NCBI RefSeq assembly: GCF_000316665.1 | Contig: NC_019678.1 | Coordinates: 6,386,001 to 6,450,000 of the forward strand | Length of the DNA: 64,000 nt | Source of the DNA: Rivularia sp. PCC 7116 | GTDB taxonomy: Bacteria; Cyanobacteriota; Cyanobacteriia; Cyanobacteriales; Nostocaceae | Direction of reading: 5' to 3' | Part shown: positions 36,879 to 45,910 of the stretch, piece by piece | How positions within the stretch are numbered: the stretch's first letter is position 1 | Layout: each line of letters starts with the position of its first letter | The notes under the pieces: model-generated | Databases searched by the model: none | What the model saw: only the letters and a program-made list of their open reading frames with translations | Told to the model about the DNA's origin: nothing | Translations under genes and position numbers: made by a program

Positions 36879-36915
36879 TTGTGCTTCAGCGCCAAATATT
36901 TAGGGCTAAAGCTAT

Positions 36916-37015
36916 GGCGTTGCTGAATTGAGGTATGAATTTATTTTTACTTGTTAGAGTTAGCCCCCTAAATCCCCAAAATTGGGGGCTATTCATACTT
37001 TTAATCAGCAACGCC
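36916..37015. mobile_element. MITE family B (100 bp, GGCGTTGCTGA ends)
   Basis: Left end GGCGTTGCTGAATTGAGGTA (36916-36935, continuing TGAAT) and the right end at 36991-37015 are imperfect 25-bp inverted repeats. They are bounded by a perfect 8-bp duplication AAAGCTAT (36908-36915 and 37016-37023). The centre is a TAGCCCCC-GGGGGCTA hairpin. The ends resemble IS5/IS903-type termini, from memory. No ORF. Confidence 0.9.
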
Positions 37016-37208
37016 AAAGCTATTATTTACAAACAATAATTTACCCTTCAGAAATAGTGGTTTGTCCCATTAATTTTTAACTGGTTCCTAGTAAGACGGC
37101 TAGGAAACCATGACTGAAGGCTCTGCTTTCACTATATCAGTCAGAGGCTGAGCCTCTAGATATGCATTCCCAGTGCGGAGACTGAGAACGAGTAGAAGAG
37201 TAAAAAAA

Positions 37209-38639
37209 TTAAAAATTAGTTCGCAAGCGGGCTTTTCGCATCAAGAAACTTAACACGGTTTCTTCTTTTGAAATGATAGTCAGCCTACCTTCGGCTCCTG
37301 GAACTAGTTCGCAGGTGCGTTGATTGGTCTGCAAAATTTGCTTTTGGGGTTTGACTATAACCGTATAACCTGGTTGGCTAATTTGAGCAGGTGTTTCTGT
37401 TCCGCTATCGGTAGTATTTGTGGACATCGTATCGGGGGAAATCGATTTCACTTTACCAGGTAAAGAGCCAAAATTAGATACAGGACAAGCAGAAACCTGC
37501 ATTTGAGTTGGGAGTCCTACTTTGACTCTATTAATTCTATCTGATGGGACAACTGCTTTTATTTCTAGGGGTGTATCGCTAGGAATAATTTGAGCAATAG
37601 TGTCACCCGAACGCAGCACTTGACCGACGTTACGCAGTTTTAGTCCGTATAAAATACCGGTTATTGAAGCACGAATGGTGCTGTTCTCTAACTCTTTTTT
37701 TACCTGCTTTAGTTCTTTGATGTCGCGATTCAACTGATTTTGGGTTTCGAGTTTGTCCTGTATGAGTTGTTGGCGGGAGCGATTGAACTCAGCCTCAGTA
37801 GCTGTTTTTCTGGATTGTTCTTGGGCAACTTTAGCTTGAGCAGCTACTACCTCGGCATCACTGGGATTTAATCCTGCCTCAAGTTTTCTCAACCTAGCTT
37901 GAGCAGTTCGTAAACCAGCTTCTTTTTCAGCTAGCTTTAATTTAGAAATTGCTCCATTACCCACTAATAACCGATAGCTTTCAACTTCATTTTTAGCCAA
38001 ATTAAACTGGGCTAATCGTTCTTCCACCTCAGCGGTACTAACAATTTGTTTATCCCGAAAACTGCGCTTTGCTTGCGTTAATTCAGCCTCAGAAGCAGCA
38101 ATTGCCCGCTGTATCTGGAGTAATTCAGCATTCTTTTGTTGTTCTAAAGCTTTCAGTTGAGCTTCAATTTGCTTTAATTGTCCCTGTGTTTTGGTAATGT
38201 TGCTTTCAAGTTGGTCTGCTTGAGTACGCAAACGAGAATTATCTAAATAGGCGATCGCCTGTCCTTTTTTTACTGGCTGATAGTTTTTTACGGCAATCTT
38301 AGTTACTGTTCCTTCCGCGCCAGCCTGTACTAGTCTTGCTTCTCCGGTAGGACGAATTGTAGCTGTAGTTTTAACCGTAGTGCGATAGGTCACAACCGTT
38401 GTTGCTGCTGCACTCAGACCCAGTACCCCCACAATAAACCAGCTGCCAAAGGTTATCCAACGGCTTAAGGAAGGCAAAAATTCCTTAGTTTCAATCGGAG
38501 ATAAAGCTTCTGGTTTTACCGAGAGGCTAAGACTATTACGTTGTCGTGGATGAGTCGTTAAGCTTTCCTGAGGAGGAACTATATCGGGAACCTGCTCATC
38601 TGAAGGATTAACCGGATTGGGGTCTGAATATTCTGGCAT
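37209..38639 (-). CDS. HlyD-family membrane fusion protein (peptide exporter adaptor)
   Basis: A proline-rich cytoplasmic start is followed by one membrane helix (about residues 92-113, FGSWFIVGVLGLSAAATTVV). Next come a biotinyl-lipoyl-like half (AEGTVTKIAVKNYQPVKKGQ), a long alpha-helical hairpin (about residues 140-310, rich in Ala/Gln/Glu/Lys), the second lipoyl half (TIRASITGILYGLKLRNVGQ) and a beta-barrel domain. This is the periplasmic adaptor of type I exporters. It follows the C39-ABC exporter gene on the same strand with a 133-bp gap holding a REP repeat, so the two act together. No outer-membrane TolC gene is nearby, which is usual. Confidence 0.92.
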   Translation of the reverse strand: MPEYSDPNPVNPSDEQVPDIVPPQESLTTHPRQRNSLSLSVKPEALSPIETKEFLPSLSRWITFGSWFIVGVLGLSAAATTVVTYRTTVKTTATIRPTGEARLVQAGAEGTVTKIAVKNYQPVKKGQAIAYLDNSRLRTQADQLESNITKTQGQLKQIEAQLKALEQQKNAELLQIQRAIAASEAELTQAKRSFRDKQIVSTAEVEERLAQFNLAKNEVESYRLLVGNGAISKLKLAEKEAGLRTAQARLRKLEAGLNPSDAEVVAAQAKVAQEQSRKTATEAEFNRSRQQLIQDKLETQNQLNRDIKELKQVKKELENSTIRASITGILYGLKLRNVGQVLRSGDTIAQIIPSDTPLEIKAVVPSDRINRVKVGLPTQMQVSACPVSNFGSLPGKVKSISPDTMSTNTTDSGTETPAQISQPGYTVIVKPQKQILQTNQRTCELVPGAEGRLTIISKEETVLSFLMRKARLRTNF

Positions 38640-38677
38640 GGGCAGAGTTTCTCCTCAAAATCTACAGGTTGAGTTCA

Positions 38678-38716
38678 CCTCACCCCGTCCTGCGGACACC
38701 CCTTAATAAGGAGAGG
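38678..38716. repeat. REP-like palindrome
   Basis: CCTCACCCCGTCCTGCGGACACCCC followed by TTAATAAGGAGAGGGG: the same family as 51421-51460 and 33651-33707. It lies between the exporter and adaptor genes. Confidence 0.65.
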
Positions 38717-38772
38717 GGAAGATTATTAAATATATTTTGATTAATTTTGTATTATTAATTTGTATCATGAAA

Positions 38773-40980
38773 TCATTCCCGATTGCTGTCAGTTAAGGAG
38801 AATCTTGAATCCTCATCCGAATCGGTTAACAATACTCCACGTAAAAAATGAAGATGCTCCCCATCTTGAGCGAGCAGAGATTGAGGAGAACCCTCAATAT
38901 CGAGTTTGCCCTCGTCGAGTATGACCACCCAATCAGCAATTTGAATGACGCTGGGACGATGGCTAATTAAAATTGTAGTTTGTCCCCGGCGATGAGTTAA
39001 CAACCGTTTGAGTACTTTGGCTTCACTTAAGGGATCTAAACCAGAAGTGGATTCATCCAAAATTAAAATGGGAGGCTGCATAATAATTGAGCGCGCGATC
39101 GCAAGTCTTTGACGCTGCCCGCCAGAGAGATTCGAGCCAAATTCTCCTAAAACGGTTTGATAGCCATCGGGCAAACGACTGATAAACGTATCGGCTTCTG
39201 CAATCTGACAGGCTTCAACTATTTCTTCAAAGGTTGCACCAGGCACGCACAACCTAAAGTTTTCCAGAATCGAACGGCTCCAGAAATGGGCATCTTGAGG
39301 AATCAACACCACTTGTTGCCGCAGACATTCTGTAGATAAATCCCGCATATTGTAGGAACCAATTCGTACATCCCCTGATTGGTAGGGATGCAACCCAGCA
39401 ATAATTTTGGCAAGGGAGCTTTTACCGCAACCGGAAGTACCCACAAGAGCTGTTACCTTACCCCCCGGAATAATCAGAGAAAAGTTTTGCAACAAATCAG
39501 TGCGACCGGGATAGTAAAAATTGACACGATTAAATGTAATCTCGGCATTAGCTGGAATTTCAGCAAAAGGTTTAAGCCAATCTTCCACAGATTCTTCTTT
39601 AGCATCCAACACTTCGGTGAAGCGCTGTACGGAAGCTTTGACTTTAGCAAACTTGTCAGCAAACCTGACCAGAAAACCAATAAAACCGACAAATTTGGCA
39701 TTCATACCGTTAAAAGCAAGCAGTTGACCGATACTAAGTTCCTGATTGATTACCAAAGAACTGCCAAACCATAACAAACAAATGCTACCAATACCTGCAA
39801 CCAGCCCCGAAAACTGACTATTTAAAATCCCTACCTGAGATGTTTTAAACTCTTCTGAAGCAAGATTGCCAAACCGACTTTGCAATTCGTTCCAAAGCTG
39901 GGGTTGAGCAGCAGTAGTTTTGACTGTCATTGCACCTTTAAAAGTTTCTACCAAAATCCCCTGATTTTCTGCATCTAATGTCAGCACTCGCCGTACTTTA
40001 CGCTGCAAAATTGGTAAAAATATCATGGTTGCTCCCGTCATAACCCCAGCCACCGCAACCGATAGCAGAGTCAGCTTTTGACTGTAAGACAACATAAAAC
40101 CAAAGGATACCAGTGCAGTAAAAAATAAACTCGGCAAGCGCACGGCAACATCAGAAATTAAACCGTTGATGCGAGAAATATCTTCGAGACGGCTAACCAC
40201 CTCACCACTACGACGAGATTCATAATACATCAAAGGCAGTTGTAGCAGCTTGCGACCAAATTCAAGGGTAAGTCCTAATTCTAATCTTTGAGCCAGATGA
40301 GCAATTAAGTTATACTCCACCAGACTAAGCACGCTCTTAATTACAATCAGTACGATAACTGCCGTCGTCACCGTACTTAATAAATTGGTATCGCGACGAA
40401 TTAAGACATCATCGGTCAAAAACTGAATTAAAAATGGGTCTACCAGAGATAATAAACCAATAAGTTGGGCGTAAGTAAACGCTTGGAATAAAGTGCCGCG
40501 ATAAGGCCAAACTCGTTGCACAAACCTGCCAAATCCATCGGTTTTATCGTTTGGCTGACGGTAAAATGCTTCGTCTGGCACCAAGAGCAACATTACCCCG
40601 TTACTCCAACCCTGGCGCAGTTCGTCTGTACTAAGATAGCGAATACCAGTTGCTGGATCGGCAATTACATAACGACTGCGCCGTCTACCGTAAAATACCA
40701 CCCAGTGTTGACCCTTCCAATGGACAATCGCTGGTAAAGGTATCCTATCAACGTCAAACTTTTCTAATATATCAGCATTGACTCTACCAGAACGAGCATA
40801 GAAGCCCAATCCCTCAGCACCGCGCCGCAATCCTAATAAAGAAGTTCCTAATTGTCCCGTTCCTACAGCTTCCCGCACGTGGGAAAGTGAGAATCTTCGC
40901 CCATATTGTTTAGCAATCATAGCGATGCAGGCAGCACCGCAATCCTCTTCACTATGTTGACGAATAAAGGAATATTTCAT
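38773..40980 (-). CDS. C39-peptidase ABC exporter (double-glycine leader processing)
   Basis: Bifunctional peptide exporter. Residues 1-130 are a C39 cysteine protease: catalytic C14 in QHSEEDCGAACIAMIAKQYG, the His in IVHWKGQHWVVFYG and Asp in YVIADPATG. The middle is a six-helix ABC membrane domain (about 160-440). The NBD has Walker A GTSGCGKSSL, signature LSGGQRQRLAIARS, Walker B ILILDESTSG and the H-loop ISHRPS. Such proteins cut leaders after Gly-Gly and export the core. ATG 40980 is chosen over an in-frame TTG at 40992. The precursor gene with a Gly-Gly leader lies 148 bp upstream on the same strand, and an HlyD adaptor lies downstream, so the set is complete. Confidence 0.95.
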   Translation of the reverse strand: MKYSFIRQHSEEDCGAACIAMIAKQYGRRFSLSHVREAVGTGQLGTSLLGLRRGAEGLGFYARSGRVNADILEKFDVDRIPLPAIVHWKGQHWVVFYGRRRSRYVIADPATGIRYLSTDELRQGWSNGVMLLLVPDEAFYRQPNDKTDGFGRFVQRVWPYRGTLFQAFTYAQLIGLLSLVDPFLIQFLTDDVLIRRDTNLLSTVTTAVIVLIVIKSVLSLVEYNLIAHLAQRLELGLTLEFGRKLLQLPLMYYESRRSGEVVSRLEDISRINGLISDVAVRLPSLFFTALVSFGFMLSYSQKLTLLSVAVAGVMTGATMIFLPILQRKVRRVLTLDAENQGILVETFKGAMTVKTTAAQPQLWNELQSRFGNLASEEFKTSQVGILNSQFSGLVAGIGSICLLWFGSSLVINQELSIGQLLAFNGMNAKFVGFIGFLVRFADKFAKVKASVQRFTEVLDAKEESVEDWLKPFAEIPANAEITFNRVNFYYPGRTDLLQNFSLIIPGGKVTALVGTSGCGKSSLAKIIAGLHPYQSGDVRIGSYNMRDLSTECLRQQVVLIPQDAHFWSRSILENFRLCVPGATFEEIVEACQIAEADTFISRLPDGYQTVLGEFGSNLSGGQRQRLAIARSIIMQPPILILDESTSGLDPLSEAKVLKRLLTHRRGQTTILISHRPSVIQIADWVVILDEGKLDIEGSPQSLLAQDGEHLHFLRGVLLTDSDEDSRFSLTDSNRE

Positions 40981-41022
40981 AAATAGGGGCAATGGAGCTT
41001 TCTTATACTAAGATTAAGAAAC

Positions 41023-41056
41023 GCTTCTGAGATTGTTGTCCAACAGCCTCAGAAGC
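41023..41056 (-). terminator. Hairpin between precursor and exporter genes (attenuator-like)
   Basis: GCTTCTGAG (41023-41031) and CTCAGAAGC (41048-41056) are a perfect 9-bp inverted repeat, with TGTTG/CAACA pairing extending the stem inward. It sits in the 148-bp gap. There is no strong T run on the minus strand, so partial read-through or mRNA stabilisation of the precursor message is more likely than full termination. Confidence 0.55.
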
Positions 41057-41086
41057 AGATAGTAAAAATAATTTCAAACAAAGTCT

Positions 41087-41120
41087 TAGATACTTTAAGT
41101 TAGCCCAACAAAAGTATCTA
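41087..41120 (+). terminator. Inverted repeat just after the precursor stop
   Basis: TAGATACTT (41087-41095) and AAGTATCTA (41112-41120) pair perfectly. On the plus strand the stem is followed by a T run (41123-41130), so it would terminate transcripts coming from the plus strand toward the precursor gene. On the minus strand it can act as a 3' stabilising hairpin. Confidence 0.5.
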
Positions 41121-41128
41121 GGCTTTTT

Positions 41129-41362
41129 TTAGTCTCCCTCATCATCGTCAAAGCCGCCATAGCCGTAATGCTTAGGGTAATGCTTTTTGTACTTTTTGTA
41201 ATACTTCTTACGACCACCATCATCATCGTCGTCATCATCACCATAGCCGCGACCATAGCCGCCGCCACCACCGGTGAGGTTAGACTCTTCTTCTGTAGAT
41301 AGCTCAGCTAGAAATGCTTGAGCATCATCTATCAAGCGGTTGTTATTTTTCATTTCAGACAT
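41129..41362 (-). CDS. RiPP/bacteriocin-like precursor peptide with double-glycine leader (77 aa)
   Basis: Start ATG 41362 is fixed by a strong GGAG site eight bases upstream (GGAGATAAAACAATG); an in-frame start at 41413 lies before it and is unlikely. The leader is residues 1-32, MSEMKNNNRLIDDAQAFLAE then LSTEEESNLTGG, a classic hydrophobic/acidic double-glycine leader. The predicted core is 45 residues with three blocks: a Gly/Tyr/Arg start with seven Asp, a basic KKYYKKYKKHYPKHY block, and an acidic FDDDEGD end. There is no Cys, Ser or Thr in the core, so lanthionine, thiazole or ester chemistry is excluded. Lys-Asp/Glu amide links or hydroxylation are possible. The C39 exporter follows directly. 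Confidence 0.85.
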   Translation of the reverse strand: MSEMKNNNRLIDDAQAFLAELSTEEESNLTGGGGGYGRGYGDDDDDDDGGRKKYYKKYKKHYPKHYGYGGFDDDEGD

Positions 41363-42150
41363 TGTTTTATCTCCTAAAATCGTTAAGGCAAATCGAAAAA
41401 GCTCGAAGAACAATCATCGCTATCTAACTAGTATTGATATTGAGTGACTGTACTGTAAATTAAACCGGTAAAGATTCCATTTACTCGTTTATCTTCGGAT
41501 TTTCTGAGATATCTTTGAGAGAATAAATGTAATGATTGATTCCCTTAGCTATTAAGATATCATGCTTTATTAATTATGTAGCAGTGCTTACTAATAAACT
41601 AACTATTTTTGTACCTTAAGGCATATACTTAGTAATACTATAAATCTTATACATTTTTGTATTGTGTGATAAAAATATTACTTTTATTATTTTTATAAAG
41701 TAAAATAAATTAGTTCTAAGAGAATATGTATAATCAGTTGATTATTCCAATTGTCTGTAAGCTATGGAATGTACATCATACTGACACGAGATTTAAAAAA
41801 AGTTGCAATTAACAAATGGTCAAAATATCTACTCAACCAGTTAGTGTAAAGATATACGTTTAATTTAGCTAAAGCCAATTGAAATAACGTTATGAAAGGC
41901 TAAATCAAGAAAACGAATACAAGTACTTATGATATTTGTTTGTAATCGGCTAATTTATGAATTGAGTGACTAATGTCAATACGTCTAAATATAGAAATGA
42001 ATTGCTGCAAAATAATAATTGTTTGCAGTGAAACTCATTAAGAACATTTATGCAATCCGCCAGGGACTGCAAGTCCCTGTCTAACAGCGAAAGTCCTATA
42101 AATCTTAAATCTTGCATCATTCTCAACAACCGCCTTAGAATAAATTCTCA

Positions 42151-42225
42151 GGCTAATATACAAAGTCTTCTAAAGAGGACTGGACAATGCTTTGAGTGCG
42201 TTTTAACGTACTTTGTATATGAGCC
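42151..42225. mobile_element. 75-bp MITE-like element
   Basis: GGCTAATATACAAAGT (42151-42166) and ACTTTGTATATGAGCC (42210-42225) are inverted repeats with one mismatch. No convincing target duplication. Non-coding. Confidence 0.5.
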
Positions 42226-42300
42226 TTGAAATTGATTTCTCTGCGTTCCCAGGTCGCGTGCGGGCTAGAAAGCCTCCGGCTTACAAGGGGCGTATTCGGG

Positions 42301-42379
42301 CTTAACGATAATGGTGCAAGATGTCAGATAAATAGGACTGAATGAAGTAAGTAGGTTGGCGTGAATTATTATCGTTAAG
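42301..42379. repeat. Inverted repeat CTTAACGATAAT / ATTATCGTTAAG
   Basis: A perfect 12-bp inverted pair separated by 55 bp, downstream of the tpsA-like gene's stop. It may be a mobile element end pair or a long-loop hairpin; no duplication was recognised. Confidence 0.5.
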
Positions 42380-42486
42380 ACCGCAAATTTAATGTGGTGG
42401 AGTACTATTATGCAAAAGTTTGGTCAAGGATTGTCATAAAAATTTTTTCTATCGATCGTAAACCTTAATTAATGCAAGATGTGAAA

Positions 42487-45400
42487 TTAACGCTCTTGGC
42501 AGGCTAAAGTATTGATAAAACTATTTTTGCGGCTGATATTATTATTCTGGGGTTGATTTTTGCGAGCAGATACTGGAGCGGGTTTAAGAGGAATCAAATT
42601 TTCATTGATAAAGGGTTCTGCATTGGATAAACTATTAGGACTATAGGGAATACCACCAGTTCCAACATCATAAAATTGAATCTTTGCACCTCCCCTACTG
42701 GCTTGGCAATTTTGGCTGACTTCTGCATTAACTGTTTCTTGCGGCAATTGATTTAAACCGCGAGTAGGATCGATTTCAAGAGTATCAATATTCACGCTAC
42801 CGTCTATTCCGAATTCGGAACTAGCGGTAATATCATTAAAGAAAGTCAGTTGATTTCGGAATTCAATCCCGAATAAGGCTTGAGTAGTAATATTGATGTT
42901 GCCACCGTTACCCGTAAAAGCATTGGCTGTAATATCGTTACCTTGATTATTTCCAGGGAAAGCAACTATAAACGGACTATTAATCGTGATATTACCGCCA
43001 TTTCCACCAAATTCTTCGTTTCCTGCGGTGGTGGATATTTGACTATCGCGACGCATGGTAATAATATCGTCTGCTCTGACATTAATATTGCCACCTATAG
43101 TGCTGCGAGTTGTAGCGTCTATTAAACCATTATCAAGATTTAAATTATCGGTAACTAATTGAATATTCCCACCAATTCCTCTACCTTGACTGTTAACAGC
43201 AATATTGGCTTTATCTTTAACAATTAAATCTGGTGTGACAATATTAATTTCTCCAGCATTTCCCTCAACAGATATGCTATTACTTCCAGTTGTAATAGTG
43301 CTGGGAATTAAATCGTTAATTTTAGATGTACCTATTACTTGAACTGATTCAGATGCATTAATATTAATAGTTCCTCCGTTACCACTTCCATTAACTAAAG
43401 CAGATACTCTTGCTCCATCAGCAACTTTTAATTGAGGAGTATTGATTTTGAGATTACCACCATCTGCACGTCCTGCGTCGGTTTTTAAAGAACTAATATC
43501 AATACCGTTGCGTATAGTTCCAATTACTTCCACCGATTCTGTGGCATTAATTTCTAAATTTCCACCTTTCCCAACGAAAGCAGAACTAGATACTATTCCT
43601 CCATCTTTAATAATTAAATTACCGGTATTAATGACTAAATTTCCAGCATCTCCAATTCCATTAGTATCAATTGATAATTGAGAATTAAGAAAATTAGCAA
43701 AACCAATAATTTCTACAGATTCTGTTGCATTTATAGTTAAACTTGCTGCTGGTTGATTGCCTCTGACATTAGCTGTAACTTGAGAACCATTTTGTAAACT
43801 GAATTTTTCTGTATCAATTAAAATATTACCTCCAGCACCGCTAAAGCCCGAAGCCGATATATTACTATTGTTATCAAGAGTGACAAAATCATTAGTTTTG
43901 ATATTAATATTTCCCGCGCTTCCTGCTGTATTTTGAGTTTCAGATTGTCTACGTTTTGAACCCCCAATTGTAGAATTATCCGTCATTACAAGGGACTGGG
44001 CATCTATAACAATATTACCTCCCTTGTTTTCTCCTAATAGTGCAGAAGTGAAAATTTGACTATTTGTTAAAGAAACGGAACCTCTAGCTTTAATATTAAC
44101 TTCACCAGCATTTTCTAAAGTACTTCCTGCATTGATGCTGCTTGATTCTAAGGATAATGTATCGGCTATAATATTTACTTCTCCAGAATTTCCTCTTCTA
44201 TCATTACTAATAGCAAGTTGAGCATTTTTCATCTGTAAATTGCTAGTTTCAATATTAATATTTCCTGCATTGCCAATAGCTAAGGAGTTATTTTCCGCAA
44301 ACTCAACCCGTGCTAAAATCGTACCGTCATTCAAAGCAACAGATTTTTTCGCATTAATATTCACATTCCCAGCACTTCCATCTCCCGAATTCTCGGTTAA
44401 TAGCAGATTGCCATCGTCAATATTTAACGAACCATTACTAACAGTAATATTAATATCACCTGCATTACCTACCGCTCCATTAATTACTTCGCTAGTAGCA
44501 AGAGAAACGAATCCACTTCTTATCCCGGCAAATTTAACTTCATCTTTAGCCGTAATATTAATATTTCCAGAATTACCTTGTCCCAAACTACGAGATTGTA
44601 AATTGCTACCGTCTATAATTTTAACGGAATCCCCTGCTATATTAATGTTACCTCCATTTCCAACACCATCGGCATTGACACGAGTATAAATATCGGAATA
44701 ATTGACTTCAATTAAATCATTAACGTTTATATTTACATCACCAGCATTTGCAAAACCTTCTGTACTAGTATTGAGTAAAGATAATTCATTTATTGAGACA
44801 GAATCAGCATTAATATTAATATTTCCACCTGTAGGTGTAGTATCTTCTTGAATTAAATTAAAACTGCGATTATCAATAGTGCTATTTGTTAAAGAAATAT
44901 TTCCATCACTGTCAAGGGTAATATCTCCACCGACTTTTCCCCGAGAAACTATCGAAGTTTCGGGATTTACAATAATATCTCCACCTGCAATTAAATTAAT
45001 ATCACCACCTTTACCCAAATTAAACCGTGAAGAAGCATCTAGATTACCTTTTATATTTATCGTATCCGCAGCTTCTAATGTTAAATCTCCTGTTGCTTGC
45101 AGTTGATTTTGTAAATCAAGATTACCAGCAGCTAATTTCAAATCTTGTCCAGTTTGCAAGTCAGCAGTGCTAGTAATTGTTCCCGGTATTCCTTCAAATT
45201 GCAAACCTACGGGAACTGAAACATTATTTACTAATAACGGTGGTGCTTCTGGATTTGTAGCACTAAATTTTTTACTCTCAGGAAACGTCAAGCTACTAGC
45301 CGTACTTGCAATAAATGAACCCCGAATATCTAAACTAGTATTGGCACCAAATATAATTCCATTGGGATTGAAAAAATAAAGGTTAGCATTACCTAAAACA

Positions 45401-45720
45401 CCTAATCTACCGAATATTTGAGAAGGATTATTTCCGGTAACGCGAGTGAAAATATTTTGAATTGTTGCTGGGTTGGAGAAATAAGCAGTATTCCCTTCAC
45501 CGATATTAAATTCCTGAAAACTGTGAAATAAATTAGCTCCCCTAGTTACTCCACCATCTATGCGTTGCAGTTGAGGAGTTATGGTTTCGACGACAGAATT
45601 ATCATTACCAAGGGTATTATCTGGAATAATTTGAGCCGATACTTTGTCTTTAATTCCCGTGAAGCAGAGGAAAGTTGTTAAAGGTAAAGATAAAAACCAA
45701 AATTTTAAATTGGATTGCAT
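42487..45720 (-). CDS. Two-partner-secretion exoprotein (filamentous haemagglutinin N-terminal domain)
   Basis: A signal peptide (LKFWFLSLPLTTFLCFTGI to VSAQ) is followed by a TPS domain: QIIPDNTLG, QRIDGGVTRGANLFHSFQEF, NPSQIFGRLGVLGNANLYFF and NPNGIIFGANTSLDIRGSFI. This domain carries TpsA proteins through a TpsB porin. The rest is a long parallel beta-helix made of approximate 20-residue repeats (GNAGNINIETSNLQM, GGNINITTQALF and many like them). The C-terminus has a CQASRGGAK segment and a final LACQER. Likely secreted, adhesive and 1077 aa long. Its probable TpsB is encoded at 58480-60303 on the same strand, 13 kb upstream, so other pairings remain possible. Confidence 0.92.
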   Translation of the reverse strand: MQSNLKFWFLSLPLTTFLCFTGIKDKVSAQIIPDNTLGNDNSVVETITPQLQRIDGGVTRGANLFHSFQEFNIGEGNTAYFSNPATIQNIFTRVTGNNPSQIFGRLGVLGNANLYFFNPNGIIFGANTSLDIRGSFIASTASSLTFPESKKFSATNPEAPPLLVNNVSVPVGLQFEGIPGTITSTADLQTGQDLKLAAGNLDLQNQLQATGDLTLEAADTINIKGNLDASSRFNLGKGGDINLIAGGDIIVNPETSIVSRGKVGGDITLDSDGNISLTNSTIDNRSFNLIQEDTTPTGGNININADSVSINELSLLNTSTEGFANAGDVNINVNDLIEVNYSDIYTRVNADGVGNGGNINIAGDSVKIIDGSNLQSRSLGQGNSGNINITAKDEVKFAGIRSGFVSLATSEVINGAVGNAGDINITVSNGSLNIDDGNLLLTENSGDGSAGNVNINAKKSVALNDGTILARVEFAENNSLAIGNAGNINIETSNLQMKNAQLAISNDRRGNSGEVNIIADTLSLESSSINAGSTLENAGEVNIKARGSVSLTNSQIFTSALLGENKGGNIVIDAQSLVMTDNSTIGGSKRRQSETQNTAGSAGNINIKTNDFVTLDNNSNISASGFSGAGGNILIDTEKFSLQNGSQVTANVRGNQPAASLTINATESVEIIGFANFLNSQLSIDTNGIGDAGNLVINTGNLIIKDGGIVSSSAFVGKGGNLEINATESVEVIGTIRNGIDISSLKTDAGRADGGNLKINTPQLKVADGARVSALVNGSGNGGTININASESVQVIGTSKINDLIPSTITTGSNSISVEGNAGEINIVTPDLIVKDKANIAVNSQGRGIGGNIQLVTDNLNLDNGLIDATTRSTIGGNINVRADDIITMRRDSQISTTAGNEEFGGNGGNITINSPFIVAFPGNNQGNDITANAFTGNGGNINITTQALFGIEFRNQLTFFNDITASSEFGIDGSVNIDTLEIDPTRGLNQLPQETVNAEVSQNCQASRGGAKIQFYDVGTGGIPYSPNSLSNAEPFINENLIPLKPAPVSARKNQPQNNNISRKNSFINTLACQER

Positions 45721-45910
45721 TTTAATATAGATAATTTGTAATATCAGACTTCAAATATAAAAATTAGTAGATATTTTTTTACTTTTACTTATATAATTTA
45801 CGACAATGATTTTATCAGTAGTTTCAAAGATATTCTTTTAATTTATATTAATTTTAGACATTTGATTATAATATGCAGCAAATAGCTGTATGTTTTGTCA
45901 AAAATAATGT

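Larger units (their letters stand above)
41363..42486. other. Long gap upstream of the precursor gene
   Basis: 1.1 kb with no supported gene. It is AT-rich to about 42040 and should contain the precursor promoter. Past that lie repeats: a hairpin CAGGGACT-GCA-AGTCCCTG at 42061-42079, a MITE-like element at 42151-42225 and an inverted repeat at 42301-42379. Confidence 0.5.

Noticed and set aside
42880-45379. Several plus-strand open frames opposite the haemagglutinin-like gene
   Set aside because: They mirror the repeated beta-helix codons and have Pro/Ser/Leu-rich shadow composition.
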